Assembly (NCBI RefSeq): GCF_000716595.1
Contig: NZ_JNXC01000019.1
Coordinates: 144,199-208,198, forward strand
Direction of reading: 5' to 3'
DNA: 64,000 nt
Source of the DNA: Saccharothrix sp. NRRL B-16314
Lineage (GTDB): Bacteria > Actinomycetota > Actinomycetes > Mycobacteriales > Pseudonocardiaceae
Every line of letters begins with the position of its first letter. The first letter of the stretch is position 1. Position numbers and translations under genes: made by a program. Shown one piece after another: positions 35,836-43,916 of this stretch. The notes under the pieces are model-generated. The model was not told the DNA's origin. It made no database searches and was given only the letters and a program-made list of their open reading frames with translations.

Positions 35836-36623
35836 TTCTGATCACGACGGTGGTCGTTGCGTCGTTCCTCGGCGGGACGCAGGCGGACCGGTGCGTCTGG
35901 TGTGGTGTTCGGCCCGGTCGGCAACGGCGTGTCGTCGATGCGACGTCCGCCGGTCGCGGGCGGGGCACCCAGCAGGTCCTGGTACCAGTACCAGGCCTGA
36001 CCGCCGCCGGTGTTCAAGCGGGGACGGCCCAGGACGAGTTCGGCCTGCTGGCTGAGCGGGTCGAGGGTGTGGCCGACGACGTAGGTCGTGAGGTCCAGGT
36101 CCTGTTGTGCCGCCAGCAGGAATTCCAGCCCGCCGATCTCCTCGTCGTCGAAGAGCGTCGGCTGCGGCGGCTCGGGGTTGCGCTGGCCGGCCACCCGCTG
36201 CTTCGTCGGGCTCTTACGTGGCCAGGGCAGGACGTCGAGCTTGCCGTAGTCGCAGGAGGCGAGCAGGAACCGTCGTTCCCCGTGCGCCCAGCCGGGGCTG
36301 CCGTTGAGGTTCGCGCGGCGGACCAAGCCGGAGTCCAGGTGGGGCATCGAGGCGATGTCCCGGCCGGACAACTGGTCGTACAGCACGTCCAGGTCCGCGT
36401 CGTCGTTCCCGGAGTGCACCGCGTAGCGCTCGCAGGCGAACACGCGGTCCAGCCGGTCGCGGAACAGCGTGAACCTCGTGTTGCCCAGCCACGCCGCGTC
36501 GTGGCCGTCGGCCTCGGAGTACGTTTCCAACGACCGGGTGGTCGCGGACACATACGCCCACCGCACACCGGCCAGAACCCCTGCGTCACCGAGCTCCGAG
36601 ATCACTTCCCGCTGTTCGCTCAC
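35832..36623 (-). CDS. Partner of the XRE-ImmA gene, function unknown
   Basis: The GTG at 36623 (starting VSEQREVISELG) is preferred over an ATG seven codons earlier, giving 263 residues. TAGCTT and an AT-rich patch lie just before it without a ribosome site, which suggests a leaderless transcript. The protein is soluble and mixed alpha/beta (TRFTLFRDRLDRVFACERYA, LLASCDYGKLDVL). It has no recognised domain and a proline-rich C-terminus. It is translationally coupled to the XRE-ImmA gene and may be its substrate or co-regulator, which is inferred from the pairing. Confidence 0.6.
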   Translation of the reverse strand: MSEQREVISELGDAGVLAGVRWAYVSATTRSLETYSEADGHDAAWLGNTRFTLFRDRLDRVFACERYAVHSGNDDADLDVLYDQLSGRDIASMPHLDSGLVRRANLNGSPGWAHGERRFLLASCDYGKLDVLPWPRKSPTKQRVAGQRNPEPPQPTLFDDEEIGGLEFLLAAQQDLDLTTYVVGHTLDPLSQQAELVLGRPRLNTGGGQAWYWYQDLLGAPPATGGRRIDDTPLPTGPNTTPDAPVRLRPAEERRNDHRRDQK

Positions 36624-36945
36624 GACACTGAAGCTACACCACATCCAGTATTTAATGCTTCAGACCCAACCAAATCAGCGTGTCGCCGTGAAGATTCGAC
36701 ACCTGACCACTCCTCACGGTTCACCGGGTCGCCCACCCAGTGCGACCCGGCCTCCTCGGGCAAACACCGCCACACGCTGACCACAACGAGGAAGAACACC
36801 CGAACGGAGGACACGATTCGCTTTAGCCAACGCGACCCCATTTCGTCGCCCGCAACCCGATCCTCCCAAAATCCTCCCAAACACCGAGTTACCGACCAGT
36901 ACAGGCCACTGTGGACAGTCGACTCAAGATCGAAATGAGTGCGCG
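36624..36945. other. Intergenic region with AT-rich patch
   Basis: Contains the AT-rich stretch around 36640-36660 that may be the promoter of the leftward partner gene. Otherwise no gene was recognised before the tRNA terminator. Confidence 0.4.
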
Positions 36946-36990
36946 AAAAAGCCCGCTGAACTGGGCTTTCATCCAGATCGAGCGGGCTTC
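36946..36990 (-). terminator. Rho-independent terminator of the former tRNA gene
   Basis: Read on the minus strand, AAGCCCGCT (36989-36981) pairs with AGCGGGCTT (36957-36949) and is followed by extra T residues. It lies 11 bp beyond the tRNA 3' end, as an original tRNA terminator would. Confidence 0.65.
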
Positions 36991-37000
36991 TTCAGACCGT

Positions 37001-37040
37001 CGGGACGACAGGATTTGAACCTGCGACCCCTTGACCCCCA
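37001..37040 (-). tRNA. 3' half of a tRNA-Pro(GGG), likely attachment site
   Basis: Read leftwards this is TGGGGGTCAAGG, then a T-arm (GCAGG-TTCAAAT-CCTGT) and the acceptor strand CGTCCCG. It matches the anticodon loop, T-arm and acceptor end of actinomycete tRNA-Pro(GGG) as I remember it. The 5' half (acceptor, D-arm, anticodon stem) is missing: sequence beyond 37040 does not fold with it. Such 3' halves mark one end of an element integrated in a tRNA gene. From the orientation the element should extend to the right. Confidence 0.7.
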
Positions 37041-37216
37041 GGCTCGCCCGGATCATGACCTGACCTGAGGAAACAGCGTTAGCGTCGCTCAGGACGAGTC
37101 AGTTAAGCGCAATCCAGCGCAGGCGGATTGCATTGCGGCACAACGAACTCTCCTCCATCCGCTCCTCCTCGTCCACTCCCTTGACACGAATCAAGTGACC
37201 AGTACCCCGGAAGGGC

Positions 37217-37828
37217 TCACTCCGTGAGGCGGAGTGACCACCGGGTGGCGCCGCGGGTGTGGCCGTGCACGGCCAACGCCAGGAGCACTGCCAGACCTGC
37301 GGCAGTCCAGTGCGTCGCAGGTCCCGGGTAGCCGGTGACAGGCAGGACTTCGTCTGCGTTCGGCACCAGGTGGTTCACCACCGCGCAGCCGAGGTAGAGC
37401 ACCAGTGTGGTTCCGCCGGCCAGTGCCGGTCCCAGCAGAGGGCTGAGGCAGAACGCGATCCCGGCGAAGACGAGGTAGTTGGAGACCTGCCACGCCCAGG
37501 GCACGTCCGCGGGTAGCCGTGTCGATCCGAGTACGAGGATCACCAGGGGCAACAGGATGCCGGACAGCGCGCAGAGGACCGAGACCAGTGACGCGCGGTG
37601 GGAACCCACTCGGTCCCACTCCCACAGGCGTGGTCGCAGCACCGCCGCGGTGGCGGCGGCTCCCACCACGGCGCACAGTTCCGGGAAGGGCAGGCGGTTC
37701 TGCGGTACGGCCGCGGATAGGTGGATGACCACGGCCCGGCCGCCCAGGAGGACGCTCAGCAGGCTGAGCGCGGCTGTGACGACCACGGCGACGTGGAACG
37801 ACCGCGATGCCAGAACGACGCGGATCAC
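37217..37828 (-). CDS. Membrane protein, last gene of an ABC transporter operon
   Basis: The GTG at 37828 overlaps the permease stop by 4 bp, giving 203 residues with about six hydrophobic segments (for example VAVVVTAALSLLSVLLGG, LLPLVILVLGS, LALAVHGH near the end). There is no clear soluble domain. By coupling with a permease and an ATPase it may be a second membrane subunit of the transporter. The substrate is unknown. Confidence 0.7.
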   Translation of the reverse strand: MIRVVLASRSFHVAVVVTAALSLLSVLLGGRAVVIHLSAAVPQNRLPFPELCAVVGAAATAAVLRPRLWEWDRVGSHRASLVSVLCALSGILLPLVILVLGSTRLPADVPWAWQVSNYLVFAGIAFCLSPLLGPALAGGTTLVLYLGCAVVNHLVPNADEVLPVTGYPGPATHWTAAGLAVLLALAVHGHTRGATRWSLRLTE

Positions 37829-39153
37829 TGGCCGGGGAGCGTTTCGGGTGTGAGTCCGCAGCCGGCGATCCGGTCTCCGTTCGCGGCGATCCACCGCTGG
37901 ACGGAGGAATCAGGCATACCGGTGAAGACGTTGCCCGGTGCGGCCGTCCCGTCGAGCCAACGGCCGAGGTCACCGGCCAGACGGACTGACTCGGGGTCCG
38001 CTGTGCCGCGGAGTTGGTGGCAGGGCCCGAGACCGGATAGGACACCGACGGCCTGGACCGGTCGGCTTTCCGAGGGGTTGTGCGGTTGGACCGGGACCCA
38101 GAGGACGGTGTCGCGCGCCTGGGCGCGCCACACATCCGTTCCGTTGACGGGCCGTCCCCGCAGGGCCTCGTCGTAGACCCGGGTGAACGGCGCGGAGCCA
38201 CCGTGGCGTGTCAGGGCTGCGTCCGTGGCGGCGATCATGATCCCCAGCCGCGAGCGGTGTCCCTCGTGCACGCAGTACTCGACCCCGTTGACCGCTCGGC
38301 ACACCGACGGAGTCTCTGCTTCGTAGGCGAACAGGGCGGGTTTGGACAACAACGGCGGCACGACCAGCACGGCGGGAATCAGCAGCGGCAGCAACGCCAG
38401 GCCGCTTCCCCGGAACCGGCGGTTCGCGCGGTGTCGGCGCACGAGTCCGACGGTGGCCCACACGACCGCGATGGTGGAGGCCGTCAGGAACGCCAGGCGG
38501 TAGACGACGAAGGGGGTGGACTGCACCACGCCGAGCACGGGCTTGATGTGCAGGACCGGCGCCAGTGCCGAGAACGTGTCCCCGCCGCTGCCCAGCGCGG
38601 TGGCGCCGAACAGGAGCACGAAGGACAGCGGCGCGGTCATGGCGGTTCTGGTCACCGCGCCGACCAGGTAGCCGATGGCGGTCGCCAACACCAGCCCGAG
38701 CACCCCGGTGAGCATCACCCCGAGGTCGGGGCCGCCGTACTCGGCGCCGGACACCGTGACCACGACCAGTGGCAGGAGCCCGAGCAGGTAGGCGCCCACG
38801 AACGCACCGATGAGCAGACCCAGGTGTCGCGCCACCGTCTGCCTGCCCGCACGCGTGGCCGAGGGCAGGGCGAAGATCCGTGACGGCGGTAGCAGACGCC
38901 CGGCGAAGTAGGTGGCCGCCGCCGCCGCGATCGGTGCGGTCAAGGCGTTCTGCTGGTGGAACTCGGCCGAGGTCTGCACCCACTCCTGATAAGGCCACGC
39001 CCGCATGGCGCCGGTGGCGGCGACCACGACGCCGGTGATCGCCAGTACCGGCAGCAGGACGGGCCAGACCCCCAACGGAGACCGCAGACGGACCCGAGGG
39101 ACGACGGCGGCGCCGTCCGGTGGCGTCGGGCCGGACGTGCGCAGGTCAGTCAC
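37825..39153 (-). CDS. ABC-2-like multi-spanning permease
   Basis: A 442-residue protein with about seven hydrophobic segments (VLLPVLAITGVVVAATGAM, GAYLLGLLPLVVVTVSG, LLPLLIPAVLVVPPLLS among them). A soluble C-terminal third contains a few cysteines (VCRAVNGVEYCVHEG), which may face outside. The ATPase gene overlaps its start by 8 bp, so the two should work together. It is probably an exporter or a membrane-stress transporter. Confidence 0.75.
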   Translation of the reverse strand: MTDLRTSGPTPPDGAAVVPRVRLRSPLGVWPVLLPVLAITGVVVAATGAMRAWPYQEWVQTSAEFHQQNALTAPIAAAAATYFAGRLLPPSRIFALPSATRAGRQTVARHLGLLIGAFVGAYLLGLLPLVVVTVSGAEYGGPDLGVMLTGVLGLVLATAIGYLVGAVTRTAMTAPLSFVLLFGATALGSGGDTFSALAPVLHIKPVLGVVQSTPFVVYRLAFLTASTIAVVWATVGLVRRHRANRRFRGSGLALLPLLIPAVLVVPPLLSKPALFAYEAETPSVCRAVNGVEYCVHEGHRSRLGIMIAATDAALTRHGGSAPFTRVYDEALRGRPVNGTDVWRAQARDTVLWVPVQPHNPSESRPVQAVGVLSGLGPCHQLRGTADPESVRLAGDLGRWLDGTAAPGNVFTGMPDSSVQRWIAANGDRIAGCGLTPETLPGQ

Positions 39154-39877
39154 GGTCCGCTCCCAGTTTCGCGACCAATGCGTGGTAGGCCCGCTCGAAC
39201 GGCGAGCCCAACACCCCTGAAGAGGGCGTGCTGTCGACGAGTTCGGTCAACTCCGCTTCGGTGCCGTCGAAGGCCAGCCGGCCCTCCGCGAGAACACCGA
39301 CCCGTTGGCACAGGTGGGAGATGTCCTCGATCAGGTGCGTGGACAGCAGCACCGTCCTGGTGCGCCCGATGTCGGCGATGACTTCGCGCAACCGCATCCG
39401 CTGGGCGGGGTCGAGCCCCACCGTCGGCTCGTCCAGCACGAGCAGGTCCGGATCGTGGGCGAGCGCTGCCGCGACGCCCAGCCGCTGGCGCTGTCCACCG
39501 GACAACGTCCGCACGCGTGCATCCGCCAAGTCGTCCAGTCGTACCGCCGCCAGCGCACGGAACGCCGCGTCGGCGCATCCACGCCGGTCGACGCCGTTGA
39601 CCCAGGCCGCGTAGGCGACGGTGTCCACCACCCGCATCCCGCCGACGAGCGAGAACCGCTGTGGCACGAATCCGATCGTGCCCGAGGAGGAGCCCTGGAA
39701 CCGGACACCGCCGGAAGCCGGACTCTCCAGGCCGACCAGCAGGTTGAGCAGCGTGGTCTTGCCCGCGCCGTTGGGGCCGAGCAGTCCTGTCACCCCGGTG
39801 TCGATCGCCCAGTCCACTCCCGACAACACCGATTTCCTGCCGTATCGGAATTGCACGTCATCGATGACTATTCGCAC
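39146..39877 (-). CDS. ABC transporter ATP-binding protein
   Basis: A 243-residue ABC ATPase with Walker A LLGPNGAGKTTLL (about 32-44), Q-loop VPQRF, signature LSGGQRQRLG (about 124), Walker B LLVLDEPTVGLD and the H-loop STHLIED. It is of the multidrug/antibiotic exporter type. It is the first gene of a three-gene leftward operon with two membrane proteins. Confidence 0.93.
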   Translation of the reverse strand: MRIVIDDVQFRYGRKSVLSGVDWAIDTGVTGLLGPNGAGKTTLLNLLVGLESPASGGVRFQGSSSGTIGFVPQRFSLVGGMRVVDTVAYAAWVNGVDRRGCADAAFRALAAVRLDDLADARVRTLSGGQRQRLGVAAALAHDPDLLVLDEPTVGLDPAQRMRLREVIADIGRTRTVLLSTHLIEDISHLCQRVGVLAEGRLAFDGTEAELTELVDSTPSSGVLGSPFERAYHALVAKLGADRD

Positions 39878-39921
39878 GTGATAGCGCCGATCCTGCCCGG
39901 GTTATTTTCGATTGGAAGCTT

Positions 39922-39958
39922 GTTCGTGTGGCGCGGACAGTGTCCGCGCCACACGAAC
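39922..39958. terminator. Perfect 18-bp hairpin
   Basis: GTTCGTGTGGCGCGGACA (39922-39939) and its exact reverse complement (39941-39958) are separated by a single base. This strong stem lies 6 bp past the stop of the secreted protein gene and before the ABC operon. It fits a terminator, though a regulator site is possible. No T-run is present. Confidence 0.65.
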
Positions 39959-39964
39959 GTTACT

Positions 39965-40342
39965 CTAGCAGGTGCCGGTTCGACCCGATTCGATCTCGTT
40001 GCCCGTCGAACTGATGGTCCACGTGTAGTAGTAGTCCCATCCGGCGCACTCCCCGTACACGCCGACATCACCGTTACCGAAGCCGGTCTTGGTGGTGGTG
40101 CCGTGGACAGTGTCCGGCTGCCAGGTTCGGTCCTTGGCAATCTTCACGGTGAGGTCGACCGTGCCGCTGCAGTCTGTACGGCTTCCGACACCATAGATGG
40201 TGCCGTCGGAAACCCAGTACGGGTTGTTCGCACCCAGGCCGCATGCCTCCAGATCCGGTGCACCCCACGAGGGAGCGGCCATCGCAACCCCTGCGGCCGA
40301 GAACACTCCGGCCATGATCCCGGCAATGACAAGACGTTTCAT
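39965..40342 (-). CDS. Small secreted protein
   Basis: The ATG at 40342 follows AAAAGGAG at good spacing and gives 125 residues. MKRLVIAGIMAGVFSAAGVAMA is a clear signal peptide, cut after the AMA, leaving about 103 residues. The mature part has four cysteines (LEACGLGA, TDCSG, GECAGWDYYYTW, GTC at the end) that may form two disulphides. No known family recognised. It is probably an exported small protein; a perfect hairpin follows its stop. Confidence 0.8.
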   Translation of the reverse strand: MKRLVIAGIMAGVFSAAGVAMAAPSWGAPDLEACGLGANNPYWVSDGTIYGVGSRTDCSGTVDLTVKIAKDRTWQPDTVHGTTTKTGFGNGDVGVYGECAGWDYYYTWTISSTGNEIESGRTGTC

Positions 40343-40714
40343 GCCACTCCTTTTGCGTGCACCAGAGATAATCAAAATCGTTGCCGATCGACAGCAGGGA
40401 AGTAATTGACGCCCCGCCTCAACCCACACTAGCCGGTAGTCGCAGAGGGCTTCGATCACCCGAACGAGCGGGATGATCGTCACACCCTGCACTGTTCGGG
40501 TAAGTTTTTTCTCGCCTTCAGACAGGTCAAGCCTTCACTATGGGAAAGTTCCCCAACTGCAGGTCACAGCCACATTAATGGCCGACAAGCGAGCACCCCT
40601 TCACACTCATTCCGGAAGTTACATGCGATCACAAAGGCGGATTTCACTCACGGACCGCGAGCGCAGATCGTCTCATATGGCTGAATTGGCGGCCTTTACG
40701 GAGCTGTTTTCGAG
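40343..40714. other. Intergenic stretch before IS debris
   Basis: About 370 bp upstream of the secreted protein gene. It must carry that gene's promoter; AT-richer runs occur near 40500-40560. No gene or RNA was recognised. Confidence 0.35.
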
Positions 40715-40883
40715 CTACTGGGGTTGGGTGAGTCGGCGGCTGGTGATGCGGATCACGGACCAGCGGACCATGGCCTCGTGGTGGTGGCGTAGGCGTTCGT
40801 AATCGCGGACGCGGCGGCGGTGCCCGGTGATCCATGCCAACGTCCGCTCGCCCACCCTGTGCCTGCCGAGAACCTCCTCCATG
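40715..40883 (-). pseudogene. C-terminal remnant of an IS5-type transposase
   Basis: From an ATG at 40883 the frame reads MEEVLGRHRVGERTLAWITG, then RDYERLRHHHEAMVRW, ending RITSRRLTQPQ. This is the tail of IS5-group transposases (the ERTLAW motif includes the catalytic glutamate). The catalytic N-terminal part is missing. Confidence 0.65.
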
Positions 40884-41038
40884 CAGGTAGAGGGCCTGCG
40901 TAGCCCCAGTTCCTGAAGCTCTCACGGGCCACGGTTACCGTCCGCGTGATGTCGTCCTGTGGGGTGTCAGAACTCTGCACGGGGATGCTGAGCTGCGACG
41001 ATCGCGCGCGCTGGACCTTCTAGGCATGATCGTGAGGT

Positions 41039-41190
41039 GTGGCGTTACGGCTGCTGTACCTGATCTTCGTTCGATTCGGTGACTGGCTGGTCCTGCTCGG
41101 CCGGTCCTCCGCGGTCAAGGACGTCGAACTGCTGGTGCTGCGGCACGAGGTCGCCGTGCTGCACCGGACCAACACCCGCCCGCGGTGGGG
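41039..41190 (+). pseudogene. N-terminal remnant of an IS3-like integrase/transposase
   Basis: A GTG at 41039 starts VALRLLYLIFVRFGDWLVLL, followed by KDVELLVLRHEVAVLHR and TRPR. This matches the N-terminus of actinomycete integrase-core transposases. Homology stops near 41190, and no DDE domain follows in any frame. Confidence 0.55.
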
Positions 41191-42285
41191 GGGTGTCCCT
41201 ATGTGGTTGTCAAGCCGCAACTGGAACGGGAGCAGACTCGGGTTGCCGGTAGTGGGCGCGGTTGGCGTGTGGGTACGCCTCACGGCGCTGGGCGTGCTGG
41301 ACGGCGCCGTCGGCGGTGCCGGCGCGGAGGGCGGCGTCCGCCGCCCGGAGTGACCGTCCGGAGTGGACGGTGGGACTCGCGGAGTCGAGGGAACTCCACC
41401 TTGCAGCTGTGGCGCTCACGCGTGGTCCGGGGCTCGTCATCGGTCCAGGTCGTCCGGTAGCGCGGTCAGCGTTGGTCGCGAGCGATGGCGCCATCCATGC
41501 CAACCGGCTGGTATAGCGTGGAACCGCGGCCAAGACCATCGCGTGAACAGAGCACGGAGCCGTCGTCCACCCATAGACCGTCGGTGGCCCGTGCCGGACT
41601 TTGACGGGACGATGCCCGTGGGGTTCCGGCGTGGATGATGTCTGTGGGCATTGGATGAGTGCCGCAGGAGTGCCGTGCGGGCGCCCGGTCGGGCACGAGC
41701 CGCCACACCGCCCCGCAGCCGACGGCATCGTACGACCGGTGCGGCGCGTGCGATTGACGGCTCGGGACCGGGCCTATCGTGACCAGCTCGGAGTGCCGCC
41801 GAACGAGGCGCTACCCGCCGCGCAGGGCAGCGCCCACGTCCACGCGCGCGGGACCCAGTCACCTCGGCGGCGGCCGCGGCGACGGCGTGCTCCAACGACC
41901 GTGCACACCGACTCCGCGCAGCCACGCCCCGAGTGGAGCGCGAAATCAGGGAAGGCGGCGACCCCACCGCCTCCGCCGCACAAGGTCAGGGCACGGTCGC
42001 AGGGCACCTGCGGCGCCTGCGGCAGGAACTACGGGACCGGCGCGTTCGTGGCGAAGCAGCGGGAAATCCTCTCCGGGGAGACCTTCCGCGGCCAGCGGAC
42101 GTCGACGTGGCGACGTGGTGTCGGTCCGGGCAGGACCCGGGAACGCTTCTGACCGCACCCGACGAGACTGTCATCGCGACCGCCCCAGCAGAAGTGCCAG
42201 TTCACGCGGATAGGGTACGCGCTCAGCTGCATGAGCACCGCGACACCGAGCCTCTGCGCTACGCGTGGCCCGCCGTGGCCGAGGT
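41191..42285. other. Degenerate stretch between IS remnants
   Basis: About 1.1 kb with overlapping arginine/proline-rich frames. A rightward frame around 41601-42152 begins near CGHWMSAAGVPCGRPVGHEP, which could be a small zinc-binding protein. It then becomes low-complexity and shifts frame, so it is not called. No terminal repeats were found that would define an element. Confidence 0.35.
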
Positions 42286-42958
42286 ATGCGGCGCCTGCTG
42301 AATTTCTATGCCTGGGACACCGACGGCCTGCGTGACGACGTGCGGGCGGTGGTGGTGGAGGCGATCGGTGACCCCGAGGGCGGTGTGCTGATCGTGGACA
42401 AGACGGGATTTCTGAAGAAGGGCACCAAGTCGGCCGGGGTGGGTCGTCAGTACTCCGGGACGGTCGGTCGGATCGAGAACTCGCAGATCGGGGTGTTCCT
42501 TGCCTATGCCTCGCCGCGTGGGCGGGCGTTGATCGACCGGGAGTTGTACCTGCCCCGGTTGTGGACCGACGACCGGGAACGCTGTCGGGCGGCGGGAATC
42601 GGTGACGAGGTCGGGTTCGCGACCAAGCAGACGCGCCCGGCGGATGATCGAGCGGGCCGTGGAGGCCGGGGTGCCGTTCGGGTGGGTGACCGCGGATGAG
42701 TTCTGCGGCAACGACACGGGTTTCCGCCTGTGGCTAGGAGTCTGGACATCCCGCATGTGGTGGCGGTGCGAAGTCCCGGTCGACCAGGTCGCCGGCGCGG
42801 CGCCCGTCCTTCGCCGGATCGTGGTGCAGTTGCTGCTCGCCGACGGACGACACGTCCAGGCCCGCGCGGTGAGCAGGATCGGTCAGCGTGGTCAGCCGGG
42901 AGACGGTGTCCGCGGCATCGGGGCGTCAGTGGCGGAAGAGTACGTGGTGCCCTGCTGA
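42286..42958 (+). pseudogene. IS701-type transposase, frameshifted
   Basis: From the ATG at 42286 the sequence reads [20 protein letters not shown] and [14 protein letters not shown], with the catalytic Asp, then [18 protein letters not shown] and [11 protein letters not shown]. Near 42630 it shifts to another frame ([20 protein letters not shown], with the second catalytic Asp region), and later IPHVVAVRS appears in a third frame. The C-terminal third is absent. It is a dead IS701-family remnant just before the hydrolase gene. Confidence 0.7.
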
Positions 42959-43055
42959 ACGGAGGATTGGTGGGCGAAGCTCACCGGCTGTGTGGCTGTT
43001 CCCGGTACCGTTATCCCGTTGTCGATTTGTCGGGTCGGGAGCGAAGCGGGGGCCG

Positions 43056-43916
43056 ATGGCGCGGATCGTTTGCGTGCATGGGATCGCTCAACAGCTGCGG
43101 GGTGAGCAAACCTTGCTGCAAGCCTGGTGGCCGGCGATCGCCGATGGAGTGGCTCGTGCCGGCGGTCCTCCGGTGCCCGCCGGCGACGTTGCGATGGCGT
43201 TCTACGGTGACCTGTTCCGGCCGCCCGGTGAGCTGCTGGCCGTCGGCGATCCGCTTTACAGCGCGGAGGACGTGCGGCCGGGCTTGGAGCAGGAGCTGCT
43301 GCTGGCCTGGTGGCGCCAGGCCAGTGCAGTCGACGACGGGGTGCCGCCACCGGACGCGGACACCCTGGTCCGGGTGCCGCGGTCGGTGCAGACCGCGTTG
43401 CGGGCGCTGTCGCGGTCGAGGTTCTTCGCCAGGGTCGCGTTGCGCGCGCTGGTATTCGATCTCAAGCAGGTCAGTGGGTACCTGCTCGATCCTCGGTTGC
43501 GCCAGGAGGCACGTGCACTGGTCGCTGCGAGTGTCACGCCGGAGACCCGCGTGGTTGTGGCGCACTCACTGGGTTCGGTCGTGGCCTACGAGGCGCTGTG
43601 CGCGCTGCCCGACCACCAGGTACGGGCGTTGGTCACGCTCGGCTCGCCGCTGGGGATCAGGAACCTGATCTTCGACCGTCTCGACCCGACCCCGCGAACG
43701 GGGCGCGGTGTGTGGCCGGGGCCGGACACGTTGGCGTGGACTAACGTCGTCGACCGCGGTGACGTGGTCGCGCTGGAGAAGGACCTCCGGATCCGGTTCG
43801 GTGACCGGGTCAGCAACGCGGTGGTGCACAACGGGGCCCACGCCCACGACGCGACCGCCTATCTCACCGACCCACTGACGGGCCAGGCGATCCGTGGGGG
43901 TCTGAATGGCCGGTGA
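43056..43916 (+). CDS. Alpha/beta hydrolase (lipase-like), partner of the caspase-like gene
   Basis: The ATG at 43056 gives 286 residues opening MARIVCVHGIAQQ. The nucleophile elbow is VAHSLGSVVAYEAL (GxSxG as HSLGS), VCVHGI forms the oxyanion region, and a late HNGAHAHDA supplies the catalytic histidine. It overlaps the next gene by 11 bp, so it is made with it. Such hydrolases in defence loci can attack membrane lipids or act as regulated esterases. It is likely to be the partner or effector of the caspase-like STAND protein, which is inferred from coupling. Confidence 0.75.
   Translation: MARIVCVHGIAQQLRGEQTLLQAWWPAIADGVARAGGPPVPAGDVAMAFYGDLFRPPGELLAVGDPLYSAEDVRPGLEQELLLAWWRQASAVDDGVPPPDADTLVRVPRSVQTALRALSRSRFFARVALRALVFDLKQVSGYLLDPRLRQEARALVAASVTPETRVVVAHSLGSVVAYEALCALPDHQVRALVTLGSPLGIRNLIFDRLDPTPRTGRGVWPGPDTLAWTNVVDRGDVVALEKDLRIRFGDRVSNAVVHNGAHAHDATAYLTDPLTGQAIRGGLNGR

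Noticed and set aside
41601..42152. Possible zinc-binding protein starting near CGHWMSAAG
   Set aside because: Most of the frame is low-complexity Arg/Pro-rich sequence in transposon debris and no homologous domain is visible.
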